Under the pieces are notes generated by a model that was given only the letters and a program-made list of their open reading frames with translations, was not told the origin of the DNA and did no database searches. A stretch of 64,000 bases of DNA from Bradyrhizobium sp. CB1650 (GTDB lineage Bacteria; Pseudomonadota; Alphaproteobacteria; Rhizobiales; Xanthobacteraceae), in contig NZ_CP121695.1 of NCBI RefSeq assembly GCF_029761915.1, positions 5,609,501-5,673,500 of the forward strand. The letters run 5' to 3'. Both the position numbers and the translations under genes were made by a program. Positions 10,548-19,127 of the stretch are shown piece by piece; within the stretch, counting starts at the first letter, position 1; each line of letters begins with the position of its first letter.

Positions 10548-11678
10548 TCAGGCCGCTGCAATGACGCCCCTGAGCTGGTCCCGGACCTTCTCCGCAACGG
10601 CGCGGTAGATCGCCGCATGGGGCCCGTCGGGCTCGCTGTCGACCACCGGGCTGCCGGCATCCGATGTGGCGCGAATCGCCATGTGCAGGGGAACTTCGCC
10701 CAGGAACGGTACTCCGAGCTTCTCGGCCTCGTGCCGCGCCCCACCGTGGCCAAAGATGTCCGACTTCGTCCCGCAATGCGGACATTGGAAATAGCTCATG
10801 TTCTCGACGATGCCGAGCACGGGCACGTTCACTTTCCTGAACATCGCAAGCCCCCGCCGTGCATCGATCAACGACAGGTCCTGCGGGGTCGAGATGATGA
10901 CGGCGCCCTTCAGCGGCACGTTCTGCGCCAGCGTGAGTTGGGCATCGCCCGTGCCCGGCGGCATGTCGACCACCAGTACGTCGAGCGCGCCCCATTCGAC
11001 GTCGCGCAGCATCTGCGTCACCGCCGACATCACCATCGGGCCGCGCCAGATCATCGCAGTCTCTTCCTCCACCAGGAAGCCGATCGACATGATCGCGAGC
11101 CCGAAACGCCTGAGCGGAATCATCTTGCGCTCGCTGTTGAGCTCCGGCTTGTCGCGCAGGCCCGTCAGCCGCGGCATCGAGGGGCCGTAGATGTCGGCAT
11201 CGAGGAGCCCGACCTTCAGCCCGAGATCGCGCAGGCCCAGTGCCAAATTGAGCGCGGTGGTCGACTTGCCGACGCCGCCCTTGCCGGAGGCCACCGCGAT
11301 CACGGCGGCGATGCCCGGGATCTCGGATTGCCGCGACATCGGCGAGGTGCCGCCCTGCGGCGGCTTGTGGGCATGGACCGGCTGCACCCCCGGCGCGCCG
11401 CGGCTCGGCGGCGCTGGCGGTACGCTGCCTGGCTTGCGCTCGGCGGTGAGCGCCACCATCACCGTGGTGGCGCCGGGAATGGCGCGCACGGCGGCTTCGG
11501 CCTCGGCGCGGACCGGCTCCCAGGCCCGCGCCTCGGCGGCATCGACATTGATCGAGAAGAATACCTTGCCGTCGGTTGCGCTGATCGCGCTGAGCACATT
11601 GGCGTTGGTGAGCGCGACCCCGCGCGGCGATTTGATTCTGGCGAGGCTGTCGAGAACCTGTTGCTGCGTCACGCTCAA
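10548..11678 (-). CDS. mrp: Iron-sulfur cluster carrier ATPase Mrp/ApbC
   Basis: A cytosolic P-loop protein that binds and transfers Fe-S clusters. A DUF59/MIP18-like domain occupies about residues 1-85, followed by a Pro-rich linker. The ATPase domain starts with the deviant Walker A SGKGGVGKST at 131-140. The cluster-binding CPHC pair (Cys299, Cys302) sits in ENMSYFQCPHCG. The start is a TTG at 11678 behind AGGAGA; a GTG two codons later is possible. Length is 376 residues, normal for the family. Confidence 0.95.
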   Translation of the reverse strand: MSVTQQQVLDSLARIKSPRGVALTNANVLSAISATDGKVFFSINVDAAEARAWEPVRAEAEAAVRAIPGATTVMVALTAERKPGSVPPAPPSRGAPGVQPVHAHKPPQGGTSPMSRQSEIPGIAAVIAVASGKGGVGKSTTALNLALGLRDLGLKVGLLDADIYGPSMPRLTGLRDKPELNSERKMIPLRRFGLAIMSIGFLVEEETAMIWRGPMVMSAVTQMLRDVEWGALDVLVVDMPPGTGDAQLTLAQNVPLKGAVIISTPQDLSLIDARRGLAMFRKVNVPVLGIVENMSYFQCPHCGTKSDIFGHGGARHEAEKLGVPFLGEVPLHMAIRATSDAGSPVVDSEPDGPHAAIYRAVAEKVRDQLRGVIAAA

Positions 11679-11761
11679 AGCGCATCTCCTGAACGGAGCA
11701 TGCCCCGGAAAGGTGTGAAGCGGATTTCCGGCACGATCATGCTCAACTTCAAAGCCCCAGG

Positions 11762-11779
11762 GCGCGATCTCGATCGCGC
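11762..11779. repeat. Short inverted repeat between mrp and the VOC gene
   Basis: GCGCGAT and ATCGCGC flank CTCG, with further outer pairing of CCCC and GGGG. It lies upstream of mrp and downstream of the minus-strand VOC gene. It could be the VOC terminator stem, although no T-run follows. Confidence 0.4.
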
Positions 11780-11821
11780 TCCGGGGTGATGTGCCCCATT
11801 AGAGCGGAAACGGCCAAAAGG

Positions 11822-12259
11822 CTACTGCCTGCCGATATCGTCAGCCATCTCGGCGGGCGCCGCCGTGCCCTGTTCCTTGGCCGCCTCGTAATTGAGCTCG
11901 ATCATCACTCCGTTCGGATCGTGGACGAAGATCTGCCAGAGATCGCCGCCCGGCACCTGGCGGGACTCGAACTTCATACCCTTGGCCGTCAGCCGCTGCT
12001 TCATGCCGTCGAACCCGCGGCTGACGAAGGCGACATCGTGGACAACGCCGGAATCCGGCTTTTGTGGCTCCGCGGTCGGAGAAATATCGACGAGATGCAC
12101 CACCGGCCTGCCCTCGCTGTACATCCAGGCACCGGGGAAGGCGAAATTGGGCCGGGCGCCGTTCTCCAGGCCCAGCACGTCTTCATAGAAGCGGACCGTC
12201 TCCGCCAGCTTCCGGGTCCGGATGTTGAAATGATCGAGGACGCCAACACTTACGCCCAT
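11822..12259 (-). CDS. VOC (glyoxalase/dioxygenase) family protein
   Basis: A 145-residue single VOC fold of two beta-alpha-beta-beta-beta modules. The first begins LDHFNIRTRKLAETVRFYEDVLGL and the second VVHDVAFVSRGFDGMKQRL. Candidate metal ligands are His in LDHFNI, His in VVHDVAF and Glu in VMIELNYE, the usual three-position pattern. The ATG at 12259 has GGGAG seven bases upstream; longer versions add a basic non-conserved leader. The reaction is unknown. It is divergent from the dehydrogenase at 12440. Confidence 0.85.
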   Translation of the reverse strand: MGVSVGVLDHFNIRTRKLAETVRFYEDVLGLENGARPNFAFPGAWMYSEGRPVVHLVDISPTAEPQKPDSGVVHDVAFVSRGFDGMKQRLTAKGMKFESRQVPGGDLWQIFVHDPNGVMIELNYEAAKEQGTAAPAEMADDIGRQ

Positions 12260-12439
12260 GCCTTTGCTCCCTTTTTGAAGTCGTTGTTTTGCCACCCTAG
12301 CACGGGAGGACGCCAAACGAAGCCGTTGCCCTCTGGCCTTAAGGGTTTATGGTGCGCCCAATCCGCCTTCGCAGCGGAACCTGGCACCCCCTCGCCCGGC
12401 AATAACCGTAAAACCCAAACTACGGACAAGGTACCACAC

Positions 12440-13309
12440 ATGGCTAAAGTCGCTTTCCTCGGTCTCGGCGTGATGGGCTTCCCCATGGCCGGACACCTCG
12501 TGAAAAAAGGAGGCCATGAGGTCACCGTCTACAACCGCACCGCGGCCAAGGCAAAGGACTGGGCGGACAAGTTCGGCGGCAAGACCGCCGCCACCCCCAA
12601 GGCCGCCGCCGAAGGGCAGGATTTCGTGATGTGCTGCGTCGGCAACGACAACGACCTGCGCGCGGTCACGATCGGTCCCGACGGCGCCTTTGCCGGCATG
12701 AAGAAGGGCGCGACCTTCGTCGACCACACCACCGCCTCCGCCGAGGTCGCACGCGAGCTCGATGCGGCCGCGACCAAGGCCGGCTTCAAATTCGTCGACG
12801 CGCCGGTCTCCGGCGGCCAGGCCGGCGCCGAGAACGGCGTGCTGACCGTCATGTGCGGCGGCGCCCAGGACGCCTATGCCGCCGCCGAGCCGGTCATCGC
12901 TGCCTATGCGCGCATGTGCAAGCTGCTCGGGCCGGCCGGCTCCGGCCAGCTCACCAAGATGGTCAACCAGATCTGCATCGCCGGCCTCGTCCAGGGCCTC
13001 TCGGAGGGCATCCACTTCGCCAAGAAGTCCGGCCTCGACGTCGCGTCCGTGATCGACGTGATCTCCAAAGGCGCCGCGCAGTCGTGGCAGATGGAGAACC
13101 GGTACAAGACCATGAACGACGACAAGTACGATTTCGGCTTCGCGGTGGAATGGATGCGCAAGGATCTCTCGATCTGCATTGCGGAGGCCCGCCGCAACGG
13201 CGCCAACCTGCCGGTGACCGCGCTGGTCGACCAGTTCTATGCGGAGGTCGAGAAGATGGGCGGCAAGCGCTGGGACACCTCGAGCCTGCTCGCGCGCCTG
13301 CAGCGCTGA
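12440..13309 (+). CDS. NAD(P)-dependent beta-hydroxyacid dehydrogenase (HIBADH family)
   Basis: This 289-residue protein matches the 3-hydroxyisobutyrate / tartronate-semialdehyde / glyoxylate reductase superfamily. The Rossmann motif GLGVMG is at residues 8-13, the substrate loop DAPVSGGQAG at 120-129, and catalytic Lys173 with Asn176 lies in GQLTKMVNQ. The members differ in substrate (3-hydroxyisobutyrate, 2-hydroxy-3-oxopropionate, succinic semialdehyde), and nothing nearby decides between them. The start is an ATG with a weak AAGG upstream. A long open frame extends farther 5', but across the VOC gene's promoter. Confidence 0.9.
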   Translation: MAKVAFLGLGVMGFPMAGHLVKKGGHEVTVYNRTAAKAKDWADKFGGKTAATPKAAAEGQDFVMCCVGNDNDLRAVTIGPDGAFAGMKKGATFVDHTTASAEVARELDAAATKAGFKFVDAPVSGGQAGAENGVLTVMCGGAQDAYAAAEPVIAAYARMCKLLGPAGSGQLTKMVNQICIAGLVQGLSEGIHFAKKSGLDVASVIDVISKGAAQSWQMENRYKTMNDDKYDFGFAVEWMRKDLSICIAEARRNGANLPVTALVDQFYAEVEKMGGKRWDTSSLLARLQR

Positions 13310-13435
13310 GGAGCGCGCCGACCGGTTCGCTGCCCGGGCAGGCGGCGACGGTCCCGAGCCTCGATGCGGCGCCTGCCGCGACGAGGCCGGGGACAGGCGC
13401 GCATTAGGAAAAGATAAGTTCAGGGGGAAACCGAC

Positions 13436-14716
13436 TTGCTGAGTGTGATAGCCGCCGTTTTCATCGTGGCATATGCCGCCATCGCGCTCGAGCACCCGCT
13501 AGGTATCAACAAGAGCGCTTCCGCTCTGTTGGGAGCCGGCCTGCTCTGGACCATCTACGCGCTGTCCGTCGGCGACGCCTCCCTCATCAATCACCAGCTC
13601 GACGAGTCCGTCTCATCGACCGCGCAGATCGTCTTCTTCCTGATCGGCGCCATGACCATCGTCGAGGTGATCGACGCCCATAACGGCTTCGAAGTCATCA
13701 CCTCGGTCATCCGCACCACGAAGCAAACCACACTGATGTGGATTCTCGGCTTCGTGACCTTCTTCCTGAGCGCGATCCTCGACAACCTGACGACCACCAT
13801 CGTCATGATCTCGCTGCTTCAGAAGCTGATCGGCAACAGACAGGATCGGCTGTGGTTCGCGTCGATCATCGTCATCGCCGCCAATGCCGGCGGCGCCTGG
13901 ACGGTGATCGGTGACGTGACGACGACGATGCTCTGGATCGGAGGCCAGATCTCTCCCCTCAGCATCATGAGCGCGGTGTTTCTGCCGTCACTGCTCAACC
14001 TGCTCATTCCACTGCTGATCATCGGCTCCTTCGTGAAAGGAAGAGAGATCGTCCCTCCGCTGCAACAGGAAACGCAGAGCCTCAAGATCGAGCTGTTCGA
14101 GCGCAACCTGATGTTCTATCTCGGCCTCGGCACGCTGATCGCCGTTCCGGTTTTCAAGGCCGTCACCCACCTCGCCCCTTTCATGGGCATCCTGTTCGGG
14201 CTGGGCATCCTCTGGCTGGTCGGTGAGATCGTTCACCGCCACAAGGACGAGGAAGCGCGCCGCCCCCTCACTCTCGTCCATGCGCTGACCCGCATCGACA
14301 TGAGCTCCATCGTGTTCTTCGTCGGCATTCTCCTGGCGGTCGCGTGCCTGGAGCACGCCCGCGTCCTCGAACTGCTGGCGAAATGGCTCGATGCCACGGT
14401 CGGCCGTCTGGACATCATCGTGATCCTCCTTGGCCTGCTCAGTGCCGTCATCGACAACGTCCCGCTCGTAGCGGCGACGATGGGCATGTACAATCTGGTG
14501 CACTATCCGCCCGACAGCTTCATCTGGGAGTTCATCGCCTATTGCGCCGGCACCGGCGGCTCGATCCTGATCATCGGCTCGGCCGCCGGCGTCGCCGCCA
14601 TGGGCCTCGAGAAGATCGAGTTCCTCTGGTACGCCCGCCGCATCGGCGGTCCCGCGCTCGCGGGCTATCTGGCGGGCGCACTCGCCTACATCGCGCAGCA
14701 TGCGGCGCTGCATTGA
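13436..14716 (+). CDS. nhaD: NhaD-type sodium/proton antiporter
   Basis: A 426-residue ion transporter of the IT superfamily with about 12 hydrophobic segments. The conserved stretch DNLTTTIVMISLL (about residues 119-131) and its repeat-like partner IDNVPLVAATMGMY (about 341-354) are hallmark Asp-Asn sites of NhaD/ArsB proteins. ANAGGAWTVIGDVTTTMLW is also typical. The TTG start sits eight bases after CAGGGGGAAA, a strong ribosome binding site. The likely role is Na+/H+ exchange for pH and salt balance. It is a single gene. Confidence 0.9.
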   Translation: MLSVIAAVFIVAYAAIALEHPLGINKSASALLGAGLLWTIYALSVGDASLINHQLDESVSSTAQIVFFLIGAMTIVEVIDAHNGFEVITSVIRTTKQTTLMWILGFVTFFLSAILDNLTTTIVMISLLQKLIGNRQDRLWFASIIVIAANAGGAWTVIGDVTTTMLWIGGQISPLSIMSAVFLPSLLNLLIPLLIIGSFVKGREIVPPLQQETQSLKIELFERNLMFYLGLGTLIAVPVFKAVTHLAPFMGILFGLGILWLVGEIVHRHKDEEARRPLTLVHALTRIDMSSIVFFVGILLAVACLEHARVLELLAKWLDATVGRLDIIVILLGLLSAVIDNVPLVAATMGMYNLVHYPPDSFIWEFIAYCAGTGGSILIIGSAAGVAAMGLEKIEFLWYARRIGGPALAGYLAGALAYIAQHAALH

Positions 14717-14737
14717 GCGGCGGGCGCGGGATCCGAA

Positions 14738-14753
14738 TTAACGCCCCGTTAAC
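14738..14753. promoter_or_regulatory. Perfect CtrA-type binding site
   Basis: TTAACGCCCCGTTAAC matches the full CtrA consensus TTAA-N7-TTAAC exactly and lies 100 bases before the kinase start. A second near-site, TTAA-N8-TTAA (14770-14785), sits in the inverted repeat CCTTAAG-GCACCT-CTTAAGG. CtrA control of the downstream PdhS-like kinase is inferred from the sequence match only. Confidence 0.6.
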
Positions 14754-14852
14754 GTAATTCTTTAGCTCCTTAAGGCACCTCTTAAGGATTTGTTGCCAGA
14801 GATAGACAATGCAGAAGGCCCGCCTCGCGTGGGCAGGAATCGTTGTTGTTCG

Positions 14853-16448
14853 ATGAGTAACCCCGCTGAAAAGCCCGAGGTTGTGCAGCTTCCGGCCGAG
14901 CCGGTCAGCGTGCCGTCGGCGAGCAATCGCCGGGCTGCCTTGCAGCGGGTGCGCGAGGCGCGCGACAAGTTAACGTCGACCAGCGGAACCCGGCCGGCTT
15001 TCGACGCCGAGCTGCTGCGCCAATATGCCCAGACGCGGCTGTCTGCTTCCTACGTCGTGATGCTGCTGGTGGTGGCGACCGGCGTGTTGTTCGGGCTGTG
15101 GATGCAGCCGATCCCGGCCGCGGCCTGGACCTGCGGCATGCTCTGCATCCATGCCGCGCTGATCCGGAGCTGCCGGCGCTTTCTGGCCGAGCCGACCTCG
15201 CCCGCCGCGACGCGCATCTGGCAGACGCGCTTTGTCGTGCTCGATCTGCTCTATGGCCTGTGCTGGATGGCGATCCTGATCCATCCCGTGCTCGACATGG
15301 TCACGGAAACGCTGATGATGTTCCTGATGCTGCTGGTGATCGCAGTGTCGAGCATGCTGGCCGCCAATTTACCGATCGCAGCGCTTGCCGCCACCGCGCC
15401 CGTCGTCGTCGCGATGGCGTTGAGCTTCGCGATGAGCGGCTCACTTGACAACTACATCCTGGCTGCGCTCGCGCTCGCGGCCGAAGGCTATTTCGTGCTG
15501 CTGGCGCACCGGCTGCACTCCTCGACCTTCGCCACGCTGGAAGCGCGCGCCGAGAAGGATGCGCTGATCGGCGAGCTCGAGCAGGCCAAGGCGATCTCCG
15601 ATGAAGCGCGCCACCGCGCCGAATCCGCCAACGTCGCCAAGTCGCGCTTCCTCGCGCAAATGAGCCATGAGCTGCGCACGCCGCTGAACGCGATCCTCGG
15701 CTTTTCCGAAGTGATGAAGAGCGAGATTTTCGGCGCGCATCAGGTCGCCGTCTACAAGGAATATTCCGCCGACATCCATAATTCCGGCGTGCATCTGCTC
15801 AATCTCATCAACGAGATCCTCGACCTCTCGCGGATCGAGGCCGGCCGCTACGAGCTGAACGAGGAAGCGGTGTCGCTGGTCGGCATCGTCGCCGACTGCC
15901 ATCATTTGATGAAGCTGCGCGCCTCGAGCCGCGGCATTACCATCCACGAGGTGTTCGAACAGGCCATGCCGCGGCTGTGGGCCGACGAGCGTGCGATCCG
16001 CCAGGTCGTGCTCAATCTGCTCTCCAACTCGATCAAGTTCACCCCGCAGGGCGGCGAGATCTGGCTCAAGGCCGGCTGGACCGCCTCGGGCGGACAGTAC
16101 CTCTCGGTGAAGGATTCCGGCTCCGGCATCCCCGAGGACGAGATCCCGGTCGTGCTCGCCTCCTTCGGCCAGGGCTCCAACTCGATCAAATCGGCGGAAC
16201 AGGGCGCAGGGCTAGGCCTGCCGATCGCCAAGAACCTGATCGACCTGCATGGCGGCACGTTCACGCTGAAATCGAAGCTGCGCATCGGCACCGAGGTGAT
16301 CGTCACCTTTCCGCCGGAGCGCGTGATGAGCGCGCTGGCGCCGCTGTCGGAGGATTCGCCGCCGCTGCAGCCGGCGAGTTCCGTCGTTCCCGACGAAAAG
16401 CGACGGCCACGCCACAAACCGATCATGAGCGCAGGCACGGGCTCTTGA
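14853..16448 (+). CDS. PdhS/PleC/DivJ-like sensor histidine kinase
   Basis: A 531-residue membrane kinase. Four to six hydrophobic segments lie between about residues 65 and 220, followed by a coiled-coil linker (about 230-262). The HisKA domain has the H box FLAQMSHELRTPLNAILGFSEVM with His272. The extended FSEVMKSEIFG after the H box is characteristic of PleC/DivJ/PdhS kinases, which act on the DivK/PleD cell-cycle regulators. N box NLLSNSIKFT and G boxes (DSGSGIP, GAGLGLPIA) follow. The start is an ATG at 14853; an upstream in-frame TTG at 14790 is possible. The CtrA-type site upstream fits a cell-cycle role. No cognate regulator is adjacent. Confidence 0.88.
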   Translation: MSNPAEKPEVVQLPAEPVSVPSASNRRAALQRVREARDKLTSTSGTRPAFDAELLRQYAQTRLSASYVVMLLVVATGVLFGLWMQPIPAAAWTCGMLCIHAALIRSCRRFLAEPTSPAATRIWQTRFVVLDLLYGLCWMAILIHPVLDMVTETLMMFLMLLVIAVSSMLAANLPIAALAATAPVVVAMALSFAMSGSLDNYILAALALAAEGYFVLLAHRLHSSTFATLEARAEKDALIGELEQAKAISDEARHRAESANVAKSRFLAQMSHELRTPLNAILGFSEVMKSEIFGAHQVAVYKEYSADIHNSGVHLLNLINEILDLSRIEAGRYELNEEAVSLVGIVADCHHLMKLRASSRGITIHEVFEQAMPRLWADERAIRQVVLNLLSNSIKFTPQGGEIWLKAGWTASGGQYLSVKDSGSGIPEDEIPVVLASFGQGSNSIKSAEQGAGLGLPIAKNLIDLHGGTFTLKSKLRIGTEVIVTFPPERVMSALAPLSEDSPPLQPASSVVPDEKRRPRHKPIMSAGTGS

Positions 16449-16493
16449 AACAGATGCTTGCAGACATGCCCGACGATCCCTCACTATGTCCGA

Positions 16494-16694
16494 ATGAGCA
16501 AAGACACGCCGTGCGTCGCCGTCTGTATGATCGATCCCAAAACCAGGCTGTGCTTCGGCTGCGGCCGCACGCTGCCGGAGATCGCGCGCTGGCATGCGAT
16601 GGAGCGCGCCGAACGGCTCGCGGTGATGGCGCAGCTCGCGGCGCGCATGGCGGAGGCCGGACTGGAGCCAATCGCGGGATCGAGACGCGCCTGA
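16494..16694 (+). CDS. DUF1289 small cysteine-motif protein
   Basis: A 66-residue protein with Cys7, Cys11, Cys20 and Cys23 in the pattern CVAVC...CFGCGR, the signature of DUF1289 (YdhL-like, predicted Fe-S or metal binding). An R/E-rich helix follows (EIARWHAMERAERLAVMAQL). It begins 45 bases after the kinase stop and ends 28 bases before the protease gene, so the three may be cotranscribed. Its role is unknown. Confidence 0.85.
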   Translation: MSKDTPCVAVCMIDPKTRLCFGCGRTLPEIARWHAMERAERLAVMAQLAARMAEAGLEPIAGSRRA

Positions 16695-16722
16695 CCCGCG
16701 TGCGCGCCGGCGGAGGCGCGCG

Positions 16723-17277
16723 ATGATCCGATTCCTGCTCGTTCTCGCCATGCTGGCCGGCACCGCTGGCGCGGTCGTCGCGTATGGCGATCCTGGGCAG
16801 ATCGCACGCGCCAGCCACAAGGTCTCGCACATGTTCCGCGGACAGGCTGCGGCGCCCGCTCCCGCCGTACAGATCCAGCGCGGCCAGGGCGGCGAATTCG
16901 CGCTGCGGGCGAAGATCAACGGCGTGACCGCGCCGATGGTGATTGATACCGGAGCGACCTCCGTGGTGCTGACCTGGGAAACCGCGAAGGCGATCGGGTT
17001 GCCGCTCGAGATGCTCGAATATGACGTCGACTTGGAAACCGCGGGCGGTCACACCAAGGCGGCCCGGCTCACGCTCGACCGTCTTGCCGTCGGCCATCTC
17101 GTCGAGAAATCGGTGCCGGCGCTGGTCGTGCAGCGCGGGCAGATGAAAACCAATTTGCTCGGCATGAGCTTCCTTGACCGCCTGGAGAGCTGGGGCGTGC
17201 GCGCCGACACGCTGATGCTCACCGGCTACCCGGAGCTCCAACGCAACCATCGCCGCGCACGCACGGCGCTCGACTAG
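16723..17277 (+). CDS. Retropepsin-like aspartic protease (TIGR02281 type)
   Basis: A 184-residue protein with an N-terminal hydrophobic segment (residues 3-20, signal anchor) and a single retroviral-type aspartic protease domain. The catalytic motif is VIDTGATSVVL with Asp75, and a GMSFLDRLESWGV block follows near 148. Such clan AA proteins dimerise to form the active site. The active domain should face the periplasm. The substrate is unknown. It is the last gene of the + strand group before the convergent dusA. Confidence 0.88.
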   Translation: MIRFLLVLAMLAGTAGAVVAYGDPGQIARASHKVSHMFRGQAAAPAPAVQIQRGQGGEFALRAKINGVTAPMVIDTGATSVVLTWETAKAIGLPLEMLEYDVDLETAGGHTKAARLTLDRLAVGHLVEKSVPALVVQRGQMKTNLLGMSFLDRLESWGVRADTLMLTGYPELQRNHRRARTALD

Positions 17278-17289
17278 GGCGAGGCGCAG

Positions 17290-18303
17290 TTAAGCGGCCG
17301 CCTTGGCCGGCGCAGCGCTGCCGATGCGGGCGACGGCATCGCGCAACACGCCGACGCCCGCGCCCGGCTTCACCCCCTGCTCGGCAAGATGGCGGCGGAA
17401 GGCACGCGCGCCGGGGACGGCATGGAAGGCGCCGACGAAATGCCGCGTGATCGCGTGCAGCCGCGTACCGCGCGCGAGCTGCTCTTCGATATAGGGCATC
17501 ATCGCCTCGAGCGCGTCCTGCATGGTCGCATGCGGTGCCGGCTCGCCGAACAGGTCGGGATCGACGGAGAGCAGCCGCCACGGATCCTGATAGGCGGCCC
17601 GGCCGAGCATCACGCCGTCGACACGATCAAGATGCGCCCTCGCCTCGTCGATGCCGGGAACGCCGCCATTGATGATGACGGGCACGTCCGGCATCGCGCG
17701 CTTCAGCCGATAGACGCGATCGTAATCGAGCGGTGGGATGTCGCGGTTTTCCTTCGGCGACAATCCGTTGAGCCAGGCCTTGCGGGCGTGCACGATCAGG
17801 GCGTCGGAGCCGGACGCGACGACCGCGCGCGCAAGCCTGTCCAACGCGACTTCCGGATCCTGGTCGTCGATGCCGATGCGGCATTTCACGGTGACGCGAA
17901 CCTTGACCGCGCGCTTCATTGCATCGACGCATGAGGCCACCAGTTCCGGCTCCGCCATCAGGCAGGCGCCAAAGCGGCCGTCCTTCACGCGATCCGACGG
18001 GCAGCCGACATTGAGATTGATCTCGTCATAGCCAAAATCCTCGCCGATCCGCGCGGCCAGCGCGAGCTCGCGCGGATCCGATCCGCCAAGCTGAAGCGCT
18101 AGCGGATGCTCGATCGCATCGAATCCAAGCAACCGTTCCCGGTCACCATGAATGACGGCGCCGGTCGTCAGCATCTCCGTATAAAGCAGCGCCCGCCGGG
18201 TCAGATGACGGTGGAATGCCCGGCAATGCCGGTCGGTCCAGTCCATCATGGGTGCAATGCAAAATCGATGCACTAACATATTGATGTTATTTCGCTTTAT
18301 CAT
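17290..18303 (-). CDS. dusA: tRNA-dihydrouridine(20/20a) synthase DusA
   Basis: An FMN-dependent enzyme that reduces uridines 20/20a in the tRNA D-loop. The N-terminus HRFCIAPMMDWTDRHCR is the DusA signature, LQLGGSDP and NLNVGCPSDRVKDGRFGACLM follow, and the Cys in GACLM is the catalytic acid. The start is uncertain: ATG at 18303 or 18279, or an upstream in-frame codon. The first 40 codons of dusA are a known integration target of a family of genomic-island integrases. This copy is intact, but fragments of a different dusA 5' end occur at 45.9, 46.9 and 53.9 kb. Confidence 0.93.
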   Translation of the reverse strand: MIKRNNINMLVHRFCIAPMMDWTDRHCRAFHRHLTRRALLYTEMLTTGAVIHGDRERLLGFDAIEHPLALQLGGSDPRELALAARIGEDFGYDEINLNVGCPSDRVKDGRFGACLMAEPELVASCVDAMKRAVKVRVTVKCRIGIDDQDPEVALDRLARAVVASGSDALIVHARKAWLNGLSPKENRDIPPLDYDRVYRLKRAMPDVPVIINGGVPGIDEARAHLDRVDGVMLGRAAYQDPWRLLSVDPDLFGEPAPHATMQDALEAMMPYIEEQLARGTRLHAITRHFVGAFHAVPGARAFRRHLAEQGVKPGAGVGVLRDAVARIGSAAPAKAAA

Positions 18304-18667
18304 CTCGTCTGGTGTAGCTGATAATTGGGCCGACGAAAGTTTCCAAGCAGACAGTTGAGGCATTTTCCTTTCACTTCAAGTGCTTATTCAGACGGCTTCG
18401 TAGCCCCGCAGAACATGGCGCATCCGCTCGGTACAGCATTGCAGTACTAGTTGAGCTTGTGCAGTACCGCGCTGATCCTCCTATCAATCCCGTTTCCTTC
18501 GGCCGCAAAGTAACGTGCCGCTCTGGCCACGCCTAGGGAAGAACAAGTGCGGTCGTAGTTTTGGCGGCGATAGAGCAAGAGAACTTACGGGCTGCGGTTC
18601 GCTGGTGGGCGCTTGCGTTATCAGAACCGCGGGCTGCCGAAAGCTTCGGCGATCGGCAGGAAATTCG
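18304..18667. other. Gene-free stretch upstream of dusA
   Basis: This stretch is 364 bases long and contains the dusA promoter region. The only structure noticed is a near-repeat (TTGCAGTAC at about 18441 and GTGCAGTAC at about 18460). No gene is supported. Confidence 0.5.
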
Positions 18668-19027
18668 TCAGTTTCGCTGCGCGATCCAGTACCCCGAGCA
18701 ACGCGCGCCGCCCGAATAGCCGCTCCATGTCCCGCGACCGGAATTGCTCGAGAGCTGGCCCGAGCCGGACGCATATTTGTCGTGAACGGTCACCGAGGCA
18801 CGGACGGCGCCCGAGCGCGCCACACGGCCCCTGAACCTCACGAGGTTGGGATGCGTGACGATCCCGTCCGTGATGTTGACGGAGAAATTATAGGTCGGAT
18901 CGCAAGCGCCCCTTTGCGTCACGAAGAGAAGGTCCCAAGACCCGTCGTACGCCGAGCGAGCCTGTGCGACCGATACGAAGGCGACCAGGCTACTCGCGGC
19001 CATCGTATACGTAAGAAGTCTTTTCAT
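18668..19027 (-). CDS. Small secreted protein of unknown function
   Basis: A 119-residue protein with a clear Sec signal peptide (MKRLLTYTMAASSLVAFVSVAQA). The mature domain reads YDGSWDLLFVTQRGACDPTYNFSV and later GRGTWSGYSGGARCSGYW. Two cysteines (GACDP and ARCSGYW) could form a disulfide. Similar small periplasmic proteins with a YDGxW start are frequent in Bradyrhizobium, but I know of no function. The start at 19027 has GGAG upstream. Confidence 0.75.
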   Translation of the reverse strand: MKRLLTYTMAASSLVAFVSVAQARSAYDGSWDLLFVTQRGACDPTYNFSVNITDGIVTHPNLVRFRGRVARSGAVRASVTVHDKYASGSGQLSSNSGRGTWSGYSGGARCSGYWIAQRN

Positions 19028-19127
19028 TGCGTGCTCCATGGTGCTCTGTTCATTCGCCTCGTAGAAAATGTGCCCTCAATTGCCGATCTCAATACGGTGC
19101 AATGCCCGATGCGGCATGCATTGCCGA

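Noticed and set aside
17290..18303. The intact dusA as an insertion site of an island in this window
   Set aside because: Its 5' end is whole and flanked by ordinary DNA, with no second copy of the core near it.
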